This document shows positions 1 to 7,225 of a stretch of DNA of 11,722 nucleotides, piece after piece (the first letter of the stretch is position 1; the number at the start of each line of letters is the position of its first letter). Position numbers and translations under genes: made by a program. This stretch comes from Sanchytrium tribonematis. Lineage: Eukaryota > Sanchytriomycota > Sanchytriomycetes > Sanchytriales > Sanchytriaceae. The stretch covers positions 1 through 11,722 of the forward strand of contig JADGIG010000251.1 of NCBI GenBank assembly GCA_018985235.1. Direction: 5' to 3'. The notes under the pieces were generated by a model. The model searched no databases and was not told where the DNA came from. It saw only the letters and a program-made list of their open reading frames with translations.

Positions 1-71
1 GTCGTATAATTGAGGGATCATGGCAGATGACATTTCAATAAATAGGGGGTTTTGAAAAATATTTTAAGAAT

Positions 72-1383
72 TTATTTTTTCAAACTTTGTAAGATTCCAT
101 TTGTATCTGCAATTTTACCAAACCATAAATCTATAAAATCATTAATTTCTTGATTGGCTTTACTCTGAATCACATCTGTCGTACTAGAATTCATTTTGAA
201 ATACGTGGTGCATCCCATACCTTTACTTTGAGTCAATTGAGCCGTAATAGTTAAATCTTTGTCATTTTCATGAGTTTGCATCTCACTAAACATTTGTTTG
301 CTAATCATTCCACGATATTTAGCATTATTAGCATGAAAGAACATGAAAGACCCATCTATCCATTTATGCACGAATATTAAACCACAAAAAAAGTGTTTTT
401 CATTATCTTGATAGCCTACAAATGTGGGAAGATTTAATATCTCATAATAGGGTTTGTTTAATGCCAATGCTGCAAATCTAAATACATCTTTATCACCAAA
501 TAAAAAAGAATACCTAAATAAATGAAAATGACCAATAATCATGATTTTGAAGCATTGTAAACCCTAATAATAGGGTCTCATAGTGTATGTTTTTATTGAC
601 GACTAATTGACCACTCTCATTTTCAAATCCTTCTTTGCATTTCACATTAAAAATATCAAAAATGGGATTATTTGGATTTGTTTTCCACGTGTCTTTCCAT
701 AGTAATAAACCAGTATTTAAATATTCTAATGAACTAAATAGTATTTCAGGATCTTGCATTAAATAATTATCATCATCTAAATATAATATTTCTTGAAAAT
801 TGGTGGCTAAAAGAGCTGCTAATTTTAAATGATAATTTCTAAATCCACCACTAAATTGGATTGGAATACCATTAAATTGACGTCTCACTAGACTATATAC
901 AGATACATCGGGTATAAGACTGATAATTCGAACTTCTTTTTCATTTAATTCGTCATGGTGAAATACTTCAATGGGTAAACTGGTTTTTGCTCGCAATGTT
1001 AATAAACCAGCTACAGTAATTTGGAAATAAGTAGAACTAGTGACATAAACAATGCCTTTTCCATTTCCAACGTGTCTTTGTTTAATTTTCATTAATTTAT
1101 CTAATTTCCGTTGAGCACGATTGAGTAATATGTCATCAAAATCATTCCATAAATGACTATCTGGTTTATTATCTATTTGTTCTGGATATATATTAGGGAT
1201 AGGACATGATTGAATGAGATTTAATTTGTGTTTTTGTTGATCGGATAAATATGGCTCAATTTTAGACCAGTCAGTGACATGTTCTTTGATGATATGGGAT
1301 ACGGTGTCATAAATTATAAATGGCTGTTTAGAATCACTGGATATTATAAAAAGAAATAGGATGAAAATGAATTTTGAAATCAT
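72..1383 (-). CDS. GT71-type alpha-mannosyltransferase (MNN2/MNN5-like), two exons
   Basis: The gene is read as exon 1 at 1383-533 and exon 2 at 513-72, giving 430 residues. The N-terminus (residues about 4-15) is a hydrophobic signal anchor, as expected for a type II Golgi enzyme. Family hallmarks follow in order: a nucleotide-sugar binding region around 110-205, the acidic DxD-type motif YLDDDN (201-206) that would bind Mn and GDP-mannose, ESGQLVVNK (256-264), then GDKDVF (290-295) and FFHANN (342-347) in exon 2. These match the mannosyltransferase family that adds alpha-1,2-mannose to glycans in the fungal Golgi. The two halves lie in different frames and are joined in frame by removing 19 nt (514-532), giving the expected spacing NHDYWYSFLFGDKD. 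The TAA stop overlaps an AATAAA on the minus strand. It lies 34 nt downstream of the 7TM gene on the same strand. The family is secure; the exact linkage made is not known. Confidence 0.85.
514..532 (-). other. Putative 19-nt intron in the mannosyltransferase gene
   Basis: On the minus strand this is GTCATTTTCATTTATTTAG, with GT and TAG ends and high T content. The upstream frame runs into the TAG at its 3' end. Removing the 19 nt (3n+1) restores the frame exactly and gives the conserved GDKD motif its usual distance from the preceding aromatic stretch. A +1 frameshift or an assembly error is the alternative. Confidence 0.6.
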
Positions 1384-1417
1384 GTTTCAAAGAAAATTTA
1401 ATTTTGAGATACTTTAT

Positions 1418-2267
1418 TTAAGCATGAACTGAAGATCTATTCAGCAATTCTATATCAGTGACTCTTCTTTGATTGTTAGCTGGTCTTTCCATTGATTCCG
1501 CTACTGAAGATTGATGCTGTGAACTGCGAATGTTTTCAATTCCAGAAATTGCATTGGCGCGTCGATTATCCTTGATATGCTTATTAGCAACCATCAAAAA
1601 GTTACTGACAACACTCACAAATCCAGTCAATGCAATAAATCCAACAGAAGAATCCAATAATCTCCCTTCTTCAAAAAATACCCCAGCCAATTGCCAAAAA
1701 TGAACATGGTCCTGCAAAACAGAATGCAAATATGATGGTGTAGTAACTAATGACTAATAATCTAGTCTGCTTTCCATTCTCTCGTGCCATTGGGTTATTT
1801 CGAATCATAAACACGATTTTGAGCAACAAATATCCTCCAAAACAAAACATAAATGGCATGATGCTCAAATACGCGTAAAATCCAATCGTACTTGATAAAA
1901 ACCCTCTTGCACTTAATCCATACACCATACAAGCAACATACGTCAAGAAATATCCAACATATCCAAATATCTTGACATTTTGACTCAACAAGTGATAAAC
2001 ACGCACAAATGGATATGCAGAAAACAAGATACAATACGTAGCAGTGAAAAATGGCATCATCACCCAAAAGAAAGGGGTTCTCGTGTAGATCAGGGCTGTA
2101 ATGGAAGCAGTTAACATGCTCACGTCAATCGCGATCACATAATATTGGGCCTTGCTGGATTCAAAGATCATCAATGCGATAGAACTTAAACATAAACCAG
2201 ATAGAGATAGAATAAACCCCATTCCATAACTGTAAGAAAAGTAAAATGTATCGTGAATCAAAGTCAT
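1418..2267 (-). CDS. Seven-transmembrane protein of unknown family, probably two exons
   Basis: Best model: exon 1 at 2267-1682 and exon 2 at 1665-1418, about 277 residues. Hydrophobic spans fall roughly at residues 13-35, 41-61, 66-94, 101-118, 130-155, 170-195 and 202-224. A short N-terminus precedes them, and a polar tail rich in Ser, Asn, Arg and Gln follows. The basic loop RENGKQTR before the sixth span suggests a cytoplasmic side. The topology fits a GPCR-like receptor, but I see no family signature such as DRY or NPxxY. The first frame stops with TGA at 1671-1673 and a shifted frame supplies the seventh span, so a 3n+1 intron or a frameshift is needed. The stop overlaps AATAAA. It is transcribed away from the unknown gene whose first exon probably starts at 2349. 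Confidence 0.6.
1666..1681 (-). other. Putative 16-nt intron in the 7TM gene (ambiguous)
   Basis: Minus strand reads GTATTTTTTGAAGAAG. Removing it skips the in-frame TGA and joins W-G to R-L-L-D-S-S, keeping both the sixth and seventh membrane spans. A 43-nt alternative (1712-1754, ending TTTTGCAG) also restores the frame but deletes the sixth span. T-rich introns can mimic membrane segments, so the choice is open. Confidence 0.35.
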
Positions 2268-2348
2268 GACTTCAAATGGCTTTTATTTGAGCCCCTTTTT
2301 AGATTTACTACGATGCTCGTGTTAACTCGGCTCGATGGTAATTAGAAA

Positions 2349-2735
2349 ATGATGGATGCGCGTGTTGAAATTTATTTAAAATGTGTTAAAGCAATCCAAC
2401 CAGCTGAATTGAAATCAAGTAATACTCATCGGAATATGTTCTTGGAGAAGCAAGTTATCTAATGACGCGTAATACTTGAGTCATTAAATACCAGTGCAAC
2501 TTCTGTTTTTCAATATCATTAATTTGAAAAATTGTGGCTTGAGACAAATGATCCAATAGCAACATTATTAACAATTTACAGTGGAATTCATAGTACACCT
2601 ATACATCTCATGGGGCAATTATTTTTGATTGACCACAAAAGAAAGTTGTATCACCAGCATATTCATTTAATTGGGTATTTTCACATTGTTCTGTGATTTG
2701 TCTCAAAAGAATCACTTTCCATTTTCATTTTAACC
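2349..2735 (+). other. Probable 5' exons and introns of the gene ending at 3377
   Basis: From the ATG at 2349, protein-like sequence runs 35 codons to EKQ at 2453. More lies at about 2544-2687 (NDPIATLLTIYSG, then IHLMGQLFLIDHKRK). Both segments share one frame with the ORF at 2736-3377 but are broken by TAA/TGA at 2460-2465, TAA at 2520 and TGA at 2694. GT-AG introns at 2454-2543 (90 nt) and 2688-2759 (72 nt) would remove all stops, stay in frame and give a 288-residue protein. Smaller alternatives exist (2454-2480 plus 2505-2543). No poly(A) hexamer lies near the TGA at 2694, unlike true gene ends here, so it is unlikely to be a genuine terminus. A decayed gene or recoding are the other options. 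Confidence 0.4.
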
Positions 2736-3377
2736 ATGTTGTTACTTACATTGGTAAAGGTATTTTCTACTTTTAATTCCCGAATCAATGTCTATTGCAA
2801 ATCTAAGAAATGGTATCAGTTCACTTTGGATTTAGATGGAGATGAAGTTTACAAAAAGCAAACTGGTCTGTCTCTAAAGTATAAAAAGGGAAATCATGAA
2901 CTTAGAGAATACAATAAGATTCAAATTAGACTTGACCATGGAACTCCCATTCATAAAGAAAATACTCGAGAGATGTCGTTCCACATTCAACGAAATGACA
3001 TCTTTAATTGGACGCAAATCTACCCCACCACCCAAATTGAAGAAACAGTATCAGATACGAGTGTATTGAAGAATCCCATTTTATTCCATGGATATAACTG
3101 CTACCCTGTTAAATTGTTTAATTTTAAATTAATTTGTAAAAAAGAAGACGGTCAGAATGCGTTTAAACCCATTGAGATTTTTTCAAATAATTTTGAAATT
3201 CACTTAAAGAATTGGCTGGTTATTGGAAAATACGTAAACGGTGAGGAGTATCAAATTAAAATCAAATCCAACAATATGGATATTGGACTAGCTGTAAAAT
3301 ACAATCAAAATGGCAATTTATATAAGTCGCAAGACATAATTGAGGGTTTAAGCTGCAGTATTGATCCATATGATTAA
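2736..3377 (+). CDS. Hypothetical protein, beta-rich, unknown function (main exon)
   Basis: This is a 213-codon open frame if the ATG at 2736 is used. The first residues (MLLLTLVKVF) are hydrophobic and could be a weak signal sequence, but they may instead be intron read as protein: upstream exons in the same frame suggest the coding exon starts near 2760. The body alternates charged and hydrophobic residues in a beta-like pattern. Examples are FTLDLDGDEV, the stretch from ILFHGY to NFKLICK, and FEIHLKNWLVIGKY. There are a few scattered Cys and no motif I can name. The stop overlaps the poly(A) variant ATTAAA (3373-3378). It converges on the CFAP97 gene with only 5 nt between the two stops. 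Function unknown. Confidence 0.65.
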   Translation: MLLLTLVKVFSTFNSRINVYCKSKKWYQFTLDLDGDEVYKKQTGLSLKYKKGNHELREYNKIQIRLDHGTPIHKENTREMSFHIQRNDIFNWTQIYPTTQIEETVSDTSVLKNPILFHGYNCYPVKLFNFKLICKKEDGQNAFKPIEIFSNNFEIHLKNWLVIGKYVNGEEYQIKIKSNNMDIGLAVKYNQNGNLYKSQDIIEGLSCSIDPYD

Positions 3378-3382
3378 ATTAT

Positions 3383-3982
3383 TTATTTATTAATTTCCAA
3401 TTTGGTGGATTTATGATTCAATATTTCTGCCTCAACATAAAACTTTTTAGGATATCTCGCAATATTCTTTAAATAATCCAAATTTTGTTTTCTCTCGTCT
3501 TTCCAATGAGTACTGACTGGTTTATTTCTTGCCTTGTCAATCCTCTGTTGAATTTTAACATTCTCCAATTCAATTTTATCTTGTTGTTTTTGACGATGCA
3601 TTTTTAATCTATTTTCCATTAATTGGCTAGATTGAGATGGTTTGGGGATACTAGGTTGAATAGATTGTATTTTATGGTATAATTTCATATTCTGTCTCTC
3701 AATATCACGATTTCTATCTTTTTCCATTTGTAATTTCTTACTTGAAGAAGGATGGCGCATATATTTAGGTGGACTGGTATCTACAATGGATTTGACATTT
3801 AATATCTTCTCTGATAGTTTATCTTTGAGATAATTATCATATTTCTTGGCTACATGGACATTATGATGTCTATTCAAATCTAGAGTCTTATTTTTGATAA
3901 TTGGAAGATTTAAATCATGAATGAGTTGGCCTTCTACTATGGCTTTGATTTTAGTATCCATAGAAGGGATAAAAAGTGCCAT
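3383..3982 (-). CDS. CFAP97/Hemingway-family flagellar protein
   Basis: This 199-residue, basic, largely helical protein follows the CFAP97 domain pattern (cilia- and flagella-associated protein 97, Drosophila Hemingway). In order it shows a Tyr/Lys-rich lead-in (KKYDNYLKDKL, 46-56) and VKSIVDTSPPKYMRHP (63-78), which matches the family's V-x-x-x-IDT-x-x-P block. KKLQMEKDRNRDIERQN (82-98) corresponds to its K-K-x-Q-x-E-x-ER-x-x-I-x-R-x-N helix, and a second helix carries ELENVKIQQRI (138-148) before a Trp (160). Family members are needed for building or moving cilia and flagella, so this indicates a flagellated life stage. Length suits the small CFAP97D1-type members. The ATG at 3961 (M8) is a possible alternative start. 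The stop overlaps AATAAA on the minus strand. Its start faces the first secreted-family gene, 133 nt apart. Confidence 0.75.
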   Translation of the reverse strand: MALFIPSMDTKIKAIVEGQLIHDLNLPIIKNKTLDLNRHHNVHVAKKYDNYLKDKLSEKILNVKSIVDTSPPKYMRHPSSSKKLQMEKDRNRDIERQNMKLYHKIQSIQPSIPKPSQSSQLMENRLKMHRQKQQDKIELENVKIQQRIDKARNKPVSTHWKDERKQNLDYLKNIARYPKKFYVEAEILNHKSTKLEINK

Positions 3983-4059
3983 TTTTGGGGGAATTTTCTG
4001 GCCGATTTTGGAAAGAGCCGGGGTTTGATTTCAGGTTTCATAGACAACAATTTATTCTG

Positions 4060-4066
4060 TGATTGG
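4060..4066 (+). promoter_or_regulatory. TGATTGG (inverted CCAAT) box of paralog 1
   Basis: ATTGG lies exactly 49 nt before the ATG at 4116. The same core occurs 49-54 nt upstream of all five family members, so it is probably a core promoter or transcription-start element. No function has been shown. Confidence 0.5.
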
Positions 4067-4115
4067 CAGTTAGGGCTGATAAATCTACTAAAGAAAAGGG
4101 CTGTCACGAGTTTTA

Positions 4116-5288
4116 ATGATCTTCTTGATGCTCGTATTTGCCATGAACAAAAGATCATTAGCTAAATTGTTTGGTAGACGAACAAGATCACCTGTTACTG
4201 CCACAGCGGTACAACCAATTCTTGTGAATACGCAGGATGAAATGGATATCAAATTACTAGATGAGTATTACAATGAAATGGTTAAAATTATAGAAAAGAT
4301 ACAATCTAAGAGTGATGAAGAATTGAATGATGCGCAACAGCGAAGTTCATTCTATATTGCAATTCAAATAAAAGAGGCACTACTAAATAAAGGTAACAAA
4401 ATCATAGATACCGAACAAAATAGTGAAATTAACAACAAGAAACAAGAAATTGTAAAAGAAATTAATGAAAAAATTCAAGCTATGACTTTTAACAAACAAT
4501 TATTCTGGTTACAAATGACTGATTCCAAAAGGTATGATTTTGCAGATATGATTTTGACAACTTATTATCTCAAAATGACACGACTTAAAGTGGAATTTTT
4601 AACAGGATTAGAAGCATCAAAATTAAATCAAGAAAATATTCAATTGTATGTTACCCAACTTCATGAATTAGAAACAGATCAAAGAAGTGAGATAGAAGCA
4701 ATTATACTAAGACGGAAGACCAAACCAATGGAAGATTATGAACAAGAACAGAACAATGAACGAATCAAGGGAGATTCTTCAATCAAACTCAAAAAACTGG
4801 AGTTGAATGAAAGGTTAATGTTTCAATATGATAGTTATATGGAACCAGAAAATCATAAATACCAACTTACAAAGCAATTAATCGATCTAATAACTGAAAA
4901 TGAGAAATATTCAACGCTTAAAGAGGAATCCAAAATGAAACGTGTTGATTTACATATCGTTAAAAATGTAGAAACGAAAAAGACGGTTTATGACATGCAT
5001 GAAATATTAAAGTTTGATATTACTAAATTGAAAAACAAAATTAGATTCCAAATGAATCGTTTGCGACTAAACAAAATTCGAAATTTCAAGAGTTTAATGG
5101 ATTTAAAAAATTCAAGATCGCCATCGACAAATTTGGAACCACTAGAAGAGCTCGAAGCATCATTGGCACTAACCGGCGAATATTACAGTGTGAAATTACA
5201 ATCATTACCACCAATTCAAGAAGAGGAGATTAAGCCGCAAAGTTCCATCTCAGCCACAAAGCATATTGACAGGGAAATTAATCTCTGA
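4116..5288 (+). CDS. Secreted-family paralog 1: short leader, long helical body
   Basis: The protein has 390 residues. Residues 1-10 (MIFLMLVFAM) form the family leader, followed at once by a very basic patch (NKRSLAKLFGRRTRSP). The body, about 40-340, is charged and almost entirely helical, with coiled-coil-like stretches (QEIVKEINEKIQ, RLKVEF, ELETDQRSEI). The tail, about 350-390, is Ser/Pro/Glu-rich and probably disordered. It aligns with paralog 2 over much of its length: both have QAMT/QALT, then QL-x-FL/WL, Y-x-x-A, M-x-RLK, and later LKE-x-x-K...VDL/VDI. No catalytic motif is visible. The start is fixed by the leader and by 28 of 31 identical bases with paralog 2. The TGA is followed by AATAAA at 5293. 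Leader and family suggest secretion; an effector or surface role is inference. Confidence 0.8.
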   Translation: MIFLMLVFAMNKRSLAKLFGRRTRSPVTATAVQPILVNTQDEMDIKLLDEYYNEMVKIIEKIQSKSDEELNDAQQRSSFYIAIQIKEALLNKGNKIIDTEQNSEINNKKQEIVKEINEKIQAMTFNKQLFWLQMTDSKRYDFADMILTTYYLKMTRLKVEFLTGLEASKLNQENIQLYVTQLHELETDQRSEIEAIILRRKTKPMEDYEQEQNNERIKGDSSIKLKKLELNERLMFQYDSYMEPENHKYQLTKQLIDLITENEKYSTLKEESKMKRVDLHIVKNVETKKTVYDMHEILKFDITKLKNKIRFQMNRLRLNKIRNFKSLMDLKNSRSPSTNLEPLEELEASLALTGEYYSVKLQSLPPIQEEEIKPQSSISATKHIDREINL

Positions 5289-5398
5289 AAGAAATAAATA
5301 TTTCAATGATTCCATTTCCAATGACAACTCGATTGACTCGCAATTGAATTCCTTGGGGGTAAATTTTAGGAGTTGCAAGGAATCGGCAAGCTTGTTTG

Positions 5399-5405
5399 TG
5401 ATTGG
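5399..5405 (+). promoter_or_regulatory. TGATTGG box of paralog 2
   Basis: Same heptamer as at 4060, again with exactly 49 nt between it and the chosen ATG at 5455. This spacing supports 5455 over the in-frame ATG at 5440. Confidence 0.5.
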
Positions 5406-5454
5406 TTAATAGGCCTGTTGGACTACTTAACACCAACACATGCCCCACCAACTA

Positions 5455-6825
5455 ATGATCTACTTGATACTCGTATTTGCAATGAGTCCCGGATCATCAT
5501 TGTTACAAGCATTGATGAGAAATAGAAATGCTAGAAGAATTGTCCCTGAACCATCCTCAGCATCAGCACAAATCATAAGAACTAGAGCTGATGTAAATCG
5601 AATTTATGATGAAATCATGTCATCTTATAAGCTCGAAGTAGCCAATTTATTGCAACAATCCTATTCAAGTGGGTTGGATGCTGGAATTGAACAAATTAAA
5701 TTTAAAATTGATTCGCTCAATAGTCTTTTACCAACTGCAATTAGCAATGTCGCATCAAGAGATTTCAGCAGTATTCCAAGCATATTTAAAAATCACATCA
5801 ATATCCAACGAGTTCAAACTCGACGAGACATTCAAGCGCTGACAATTGAGTTGAATCCAGATCAACAATTACAGTTTTTAGAAGCAGTGGATCCTCAAGG
5901 ATACAAAGTAGCGGAACAGATTCAATCAGTATTTGACAATCATATGCAAAGACTTAAAGGCAATTTGTTGGATGAATTAAACAAAAATGATAGAAATGAA
6001 AATGTTATTCAACAAATTACAACTAAAATCAACGAATTATTTGCTGAAAAATCAACTATTTTTGGTGAGATTATCAATGGACAGGGAAACGAAGTACAGA
6101 GAGACTATCAGACTGAAATTAGTGCTTTAGAAATTGATTATCGAGTATTCAGTAGAATTACAGATTCAATTTTGCGTCGAACAAATCCAATTCATAAAAT
6201 TGAATATCTCAAAATCACTGAGCCATTTAATGTAAAGTATCAAATTGCATTCAATGATTTAGAGAGTTTAAAAGAAGTTTATAAAATCAGAAAATTAAAA
6301 CAAGTGGATATTCCATTGATTCATGCGCTAAATGATGCCACTGATTTACAAGATCCAGCCTTAAAATTGAAATTAAATGAGTTGAAAAATACAGCCAATC
6401 TATTAAATCAAGAATATATCCAACGTATTCTCAGAATACCAACCTTGACGTATGAAGAAATGAAAAGTGATATCAATGAGAATCGTAAAGAACGAGATAA
6501 AAGTAAAGCTCAAAATGAATTGGATTTAAAGACATTTCGACAATTTGGTTCAAATGCAGAAATTACAAAAAAAACTGAATTTGATTATTATCGTAAGCCA
6601 ACTCCATTTGCATCCAATACAAGACAATCAATGGATGCAATGCGTAGAGAGATACATACAATCACCATTCCTAAAGTTGAAATAGATACTGGGTTGACAG
6701 ATACTGGGTTTACAGATACAAGCATTAAATTGCCAACTATTCCAGAATCATCAGAATTAGAATCAGGTTCTACAATCAGCCATGAAGTAGGAGAAGCAAA
6801 ACTTGCAGATCACCCTATAAAATAG
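5455..6825 (+). CDS. Secreted-family paralog 2: leader, helical body, repeat tail
   Basis: The protein has 456 residues counted from the leader Met. An in-frame ATG 15 nt upstream is rejected because the family leader MIYLILVFAM begins here and the promoter spacing matches. After the leader comes a Ser/Leu stretch and a basic patch (LMRNRNARRIVPEP) at the same place as in paralog 1. The helical body shares IQALT, QLQFLEAVDPQGYKVAEQI and MQRLKGNLLDEL with the corresponding parts of paralog 1. The C-terminal 60 or so residues are Thr/Ser/Pro-rich and contain a tandem T-D-T-G-L/F repeat. No Cys was noted in the body and no enzymatic motif is seen. The TAG stop is followed by AATAAA at 6828. It is the largest member and closest to paralog 1. 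Function unknown. Confidence 0.8.
   Translation: MIYLILVFAMSPGSSLLQALMRNRNARRIVPEPSSASAQIIRTRADVNRIYDEIMSSYKLEVANLLQQSYSSGLDAGIEQIKFKIDSLNSLLPTAISNVASRDFSSIPSIFKNHINIQRVQTRRDIQALTIELNPDQQLQFLEAVDPQGYKVAEQIQSVFDNHMQRLKGNLLDELNKNDRNENVIQQITTKINELFAEKSTIFGEIINGQGNEVQRDYQTEISALEIDYRVFSRITDSILRRTNPIHKIEYLKITEPFNVKYQIAFNDLESLKEVYKIRKLKQVDIPLIHALNDATDLQDPALKLKLNELKNTANLLNQEYIQRILRIPTLTYEEMKSDINENRKERDKSKAQNELDLKTFRQFGSNAEITKKTEFDYYRKPTPFASNTRQSMDAMRREIHTITIPKVEIDTGLTDTGFTDTSIKLPTIPESSELESGSTISHEVGEAKLADHPIK
6685..6714 (+). repeat. 15-nt tandem repeat in the tail of paralog 2
   Basis: Two copies of GATACTGGGTTKACA (K = G or T) lie head to tail, followed by a partial third copy (GATACA). Each full unit encodes D-T-G-L/F-T, all in frame, so copy number can change without breaking the gene. 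Confidence 0.85.
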
Positions 6826-6868
6826 ACAATAAATAGATGGTATAACATTTGATGCACAATTGCACTAA

Positions 6869-7195
6869 AGTATCAAAGAATATGAATCCAGAATCATCAG
6901 ATTATATCATGATAGATCAAGAATTTTAGATTACGTTATTAGAGGTCAACAATATAAATACTAACAATTATAATTTGAAATGATTATTATTCTACTGTCC
7001 ATACTGCGTTGAAAACCATTTCAAAATAGGTCAATTCGAACGTCGATTTGAATTTTTGTTACATCAGGAATTAGGTATCGATTTTGTCTGATAATTAATC
7101 ATCAGAAACAATCATTGGATCAATTAAATGATGTGAATATCGAGCTCATTTCAAACAGTGTCATTGATTGGATATCAGGATTATCAAGACAATAA
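6869..7195 (+). CDS. Possible small split gene or gene remnant, function unknown
   Basis: Three protein-like segments join in one phase. They are 6869-6944 (ESRIIRLYHDRSRILDYVIR), 7030-7085 (QFERRFEFLLHQELGIDF) and 7106-7195 (QSLDQLNDVNIELISNSV, then DWISGLSRQ and TAA). The joins are GT-AG introns of 85 nt (6945-7029, containing the perfect branch point TACTAAC at 6959) and 20 nt (7086-7105). The result is about 73 helical residues with no start codon: a TAA precedes the first segment. One candidate first exon is ATGAA at 6782-6786, inside the end of paralog 2, spliced over an 84-nt intron. This is speculative. The stop overlaps AATAAA (7191-7196) as in true genes here, which argues for a real gene. 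I do not recognise the family; a degenerate gene is the main alternative. Confidence 0.4.
6945..7029 (+). other. Putative 85-nt intron with TACTAAC branch point
   Basis: It runs from a GTCAAC donor to an AAAATAG acceptor, with the yeast-type branch sequence TACTAAC at 6959-6965. The next exon also begins GTCAA, so the donor and the downstream exon start share GGTCAA. Splicing keeps the frame and removes the stops at 6962-6964 and 6982-6984. Confidence 0.4.
7165..7171 (+). promoter_or_regulatory. TGATTGG box of paralog 3
   Basis: Same heptamer as in paralogs 1 and 2, with 54 nt to the ATG at 7226. It overlaps codons for I-D-W of the possible small gene ending at 7195, so one stretch may serve both as coding sequence and as promoter. 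Confidence 0.4.
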
Positions 7196-7225
7196 AAAGA
7201 ACCATGAATGATTGAATTATCGAAA

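Noticed and set aside
1-42. Short plus-strand open stretch ending in TAA at the left edge (possible end of a neighbouring gene)
   Set aside because: Only about a dozen codons are visible and other frames are equally plausible; no motif supports coding.
1795-2067. Cys-rich minus-strand frame inside the 7TM gene
   Set aside because: Out-of-frame shadow of the membrane protein; it has no start context or end signal.
3917-4165. Overlapping small open frames on both strands at 3917-4165 and 3937-4158
   Set aside because: They overlap the CFAP97 start, the promoter box and the leader of paralog 1. Their content has no coherent composition or poly(A) signal at the end.
6986-7012. MIIILLSILR after an ATG in the 6945-7029 intron as a sixth, dead family leader
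   Set aside because: Resembles the leader only in being hydrophobic. There is a stop after ten codons and no family body follows; the intron reading explains the stretch better.
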